Positions 21,960 through 22,832 of a DNA stretch of 22,832 bases are shown here, piece after piece. The position numbers were made by a program, and so were the translations under genes. The stretch covers positions 1 through 22,832 of the forward strand of contig CAXEUY010000022.1 of the NCBI GenBank assembly GCA_963999645.1, read 5' to 3'. Position 1 is the stretch's first letter, and each line of letters begins with the position of its first letter. This stretch comes from MedAcidi-G1 sp002294285 (GTDB taxonomy: Bacteria > Actinomycetota > Acidimicrobiia > Acidimicrobiales > MedAcidi-G1). Under the pieces are notes generated by a model that worked only from the letters and a program-made list of their open reading frames with translations, was not told the DNA's origin and did no database searches.

Positions 21960-22367
21960 ATGAGTAGAACTTTTGTAATGTGCAAACCCGATGCAGTTGA
22001 GAGAAAATTGGTCGGTGAGATAATTCGTCGTCTTGAAGAGTCAGGACTTTCCATCCTCGCTGCTGAATTAAGAACTTTGAATCCCGAAATCCTTGCAAAG
22101 CATTATGAAGAACATGTCGGAAAACCTTTTTACGATGATTTGGTGACCTTTATGTCAAGATCCCCAGCAATGCTTATGGTTCTCGAAGGTGAAGGGGAAG
22201 CGTTTGCAACTGCTCGTGCATTGATGGGAGCAACAGACCCGGCAGAGGCTGATGCTGGAACTATCAGAGGTGACTTAGGATCTGAGATGCCAGAAAATCT
22301 TATACACGGCTCAGACTCTGAAGAATCAGCAGAACGAGAGATATCTATTTTCTTCCCAGAACTATAA
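21960..22367 (+). CDS. ndk: Nucleoside diphosphate kinase
   Basis: A 135-residue enzyme that transfers the gamma phosphate between NTPs and NDPs via phosphohistidine. The phosphorylated His116 lies in ENLIHGSDS, matching the family NxxHGSD. The N-terminal RTFVMCKPDAVERKLVGEI includes the conserved Lys9 of KPDAV, and RGDLGSEMPENLIH includes the Arg and Asn that bind phosphate. The length is standard (134-150). It follows folC by 47 nt with its own predicted leaderless promoter. Confidence 0.97.
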   Translation: MSRTFVMCKPDAVERKLVGEIIRRLEESGLSILAAELRTLNPEILAKHYEEHVGKPFYDDLVTFMSRSPAMLMVLEGEGEAFATARALMGATDPAEADAGTIRGDLGSEMPENLIHGSDSEESAEREISIFFPEL

Positions 22368-22424
22368 TTACGCTCTAGGTGGTTATATATGCGCTTAGAG
22401 TGGTAAAAACATTTTAAACCGGCT

Positions 22425-22440
22425 ACCGTCAAGGGACGGT
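22425..22440 (+). repeat. Perfect hairpin ACCGTC-AAGG-GACGGT between ndk and mreB
   Basis: A 6-bp stem (22425-22430 with 22435-22440) with a 4-nt loop in the 150-nt ndk-mreB gap. There is no T-tract after it on the plus strand, so a regulatory or processing hairpin is as likely as a terminator. Upstream is the AT-rich GGTTATATATGCGC (22381-22394), a possible promoter for mreB. Confidence 0.35.
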
Positions 22441-22517
22441 TATGTACTTAACTGTAAGTAGTCGATGGCATAATTTTAATAGTTTCTCAGGATTGATATC
22501 TAGGAAAGCAATAAGTA

Positions 22518-22832
22518 ATGAACAGTCAGATAGAGCAAGTTGGTGCAGGCACTTTTTTTGGTGGACGCGATATAGCGGTCGACTTGGGAACAGCCAACAC
22601 ACTCGTCTATGTAAGAGGTGAGGGGATTGTTCTTGATGAGCCTTCTGTTGTGGCACAGGATAATCGAGACGGAGCACTTTTGGCGGTAGGAAGAAAAGCC
22701 AAGTTGATGATAGGCCGCACTCCAGGGTATATAAAGGCAATTAGTCCATTGGAAGATGGAGTGATAGCTGATTTTGACGCATGTGAAATAATGCTCCGCC
22801 ATTTTATTCAACAGGTACATAGTCGAAAGTGG
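22518..22832 (+). CDS. mreB: Rod-shape determining protein MreB, N-terminal part
   Basis: Translated by hand from ATG 22518; 105 codons run to the window end without a stop. The actin-fold phosphate-1 loop DIAVDLGTANTLVYVRG (about residues 18-34), the segment VLDEPSVVAQD and the PLEDGVIADFDACEIMLRHF block (about 77-96) identify MreB, the cytoskeletal protein that guides lateral cell-wall synthesis. Shine-Dalgarno AGGAAAG (22502-22508) lies 9 nt before the ATG. An mreB gene suggests a rod-shaped cell; many Actinobacteria lack it or use it only in sporulation. mreC and the rest of the cluster would be outside the window. Confidence 0.9.
   Translation, partial: MNSQIEQVGAGTFFGGRDIAVDLGTANTLVYVRGEGIVLDEPSVVAQDNRDGALLAVGRKAKLMIGRTPGYIKAISPLEDGVIADFDACEIMLRHFIQQVHSRKW

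Noticed and set aside
1..22832. CRISPR array, insertion sequence or prophage
   Set aside because: No regularly spaced repeats, transposase, integrase or phage structural motifs were seen on either strand.

Overview
The window looks like a chromosomal segment of a low-to-moderate-GC actinobacterium, most plausibly a marine Acidimicrobiia-type lineage. The evidence is a tig-clpP-clpX-folC-ndk-mreB order, a ClpP whose active-site context (GQAASAAAVLLAAG) is the actinobacterial ClpP2 type, and many gene starts lying exactly 6 nt downstream of a TANNNT box (leaderless transcripts). The lineage is an inference; no rRNA or other taxonomic marker is present. No mobile element, CRISPR array or phage gene was found.

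Layout. Positions 1-3209 (minus strand): a DUF418 membrane protein, an MFS transporter, then a lipoprotein of the glucose/sorbosone dehydrogenase family cut by the left edge. The gap before the lipoprotein holds a set of mutually exclusive hairpins resembling an attenuator. Positions 3300-5015 (plus): an RDD membrane protein, a tandemly duplicated EthD-like protein and a small Cys-containing lipoprotein. Positions 5012-6157 (minus): the most notable gene, a PrdB/GrdB-family protein interrupted by one in-frame TGA exactly at the family's selenocysteine position. The TGA is followed at the right distance by a bacterial SECIS-like hairpin, so I call one 381-residue selenoprotein rather than two ORFs. 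Positions 6197-9798 (plus): a small membrane protein, a ferritin-like diiron protein overlapping an SRPBCC protein, and a DUF4242 protein followed by an Fe(II)/2-oxoglutarate oxygenase.

Positions 9807-11857 hold tRNA-Lys(CTT) and tRNA-His(GTG) on the minus strand, then a D-arginine-dehydrogenase-like flavoenzyme, tRNA-Arg(TCT) and the ribosome-rescue hydrolase ArfB on the plus strand. Positions 11864-16928 (minus) carry a metallophosphoesterase, malate synthase (aceB), isocitrate lyase (aceA) and a secreted N-acetylmuramoyl-L-alanine amidase. AceA and AceB form the glyoxylate shunt, implying growth on acetate or fatty acids. After tRNA-Gly(TCC), positions 17190-22832 (plus) contain protein quality control (tig, clpP, clpX), folC, ndk and the start of mreB.

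Functionally, the right half is conserved housekeeping. The left half is a mosaic of oxidative and redox accessory enzymes (diiron, Fe/2OG, flavin and selenocysteine enzymes) whose substrates cannot be read from the sequence. The selenoprotein implies that SelA/SelB/SelD and tRNA-Sec exist elsewhere in this genome; none is in the window.
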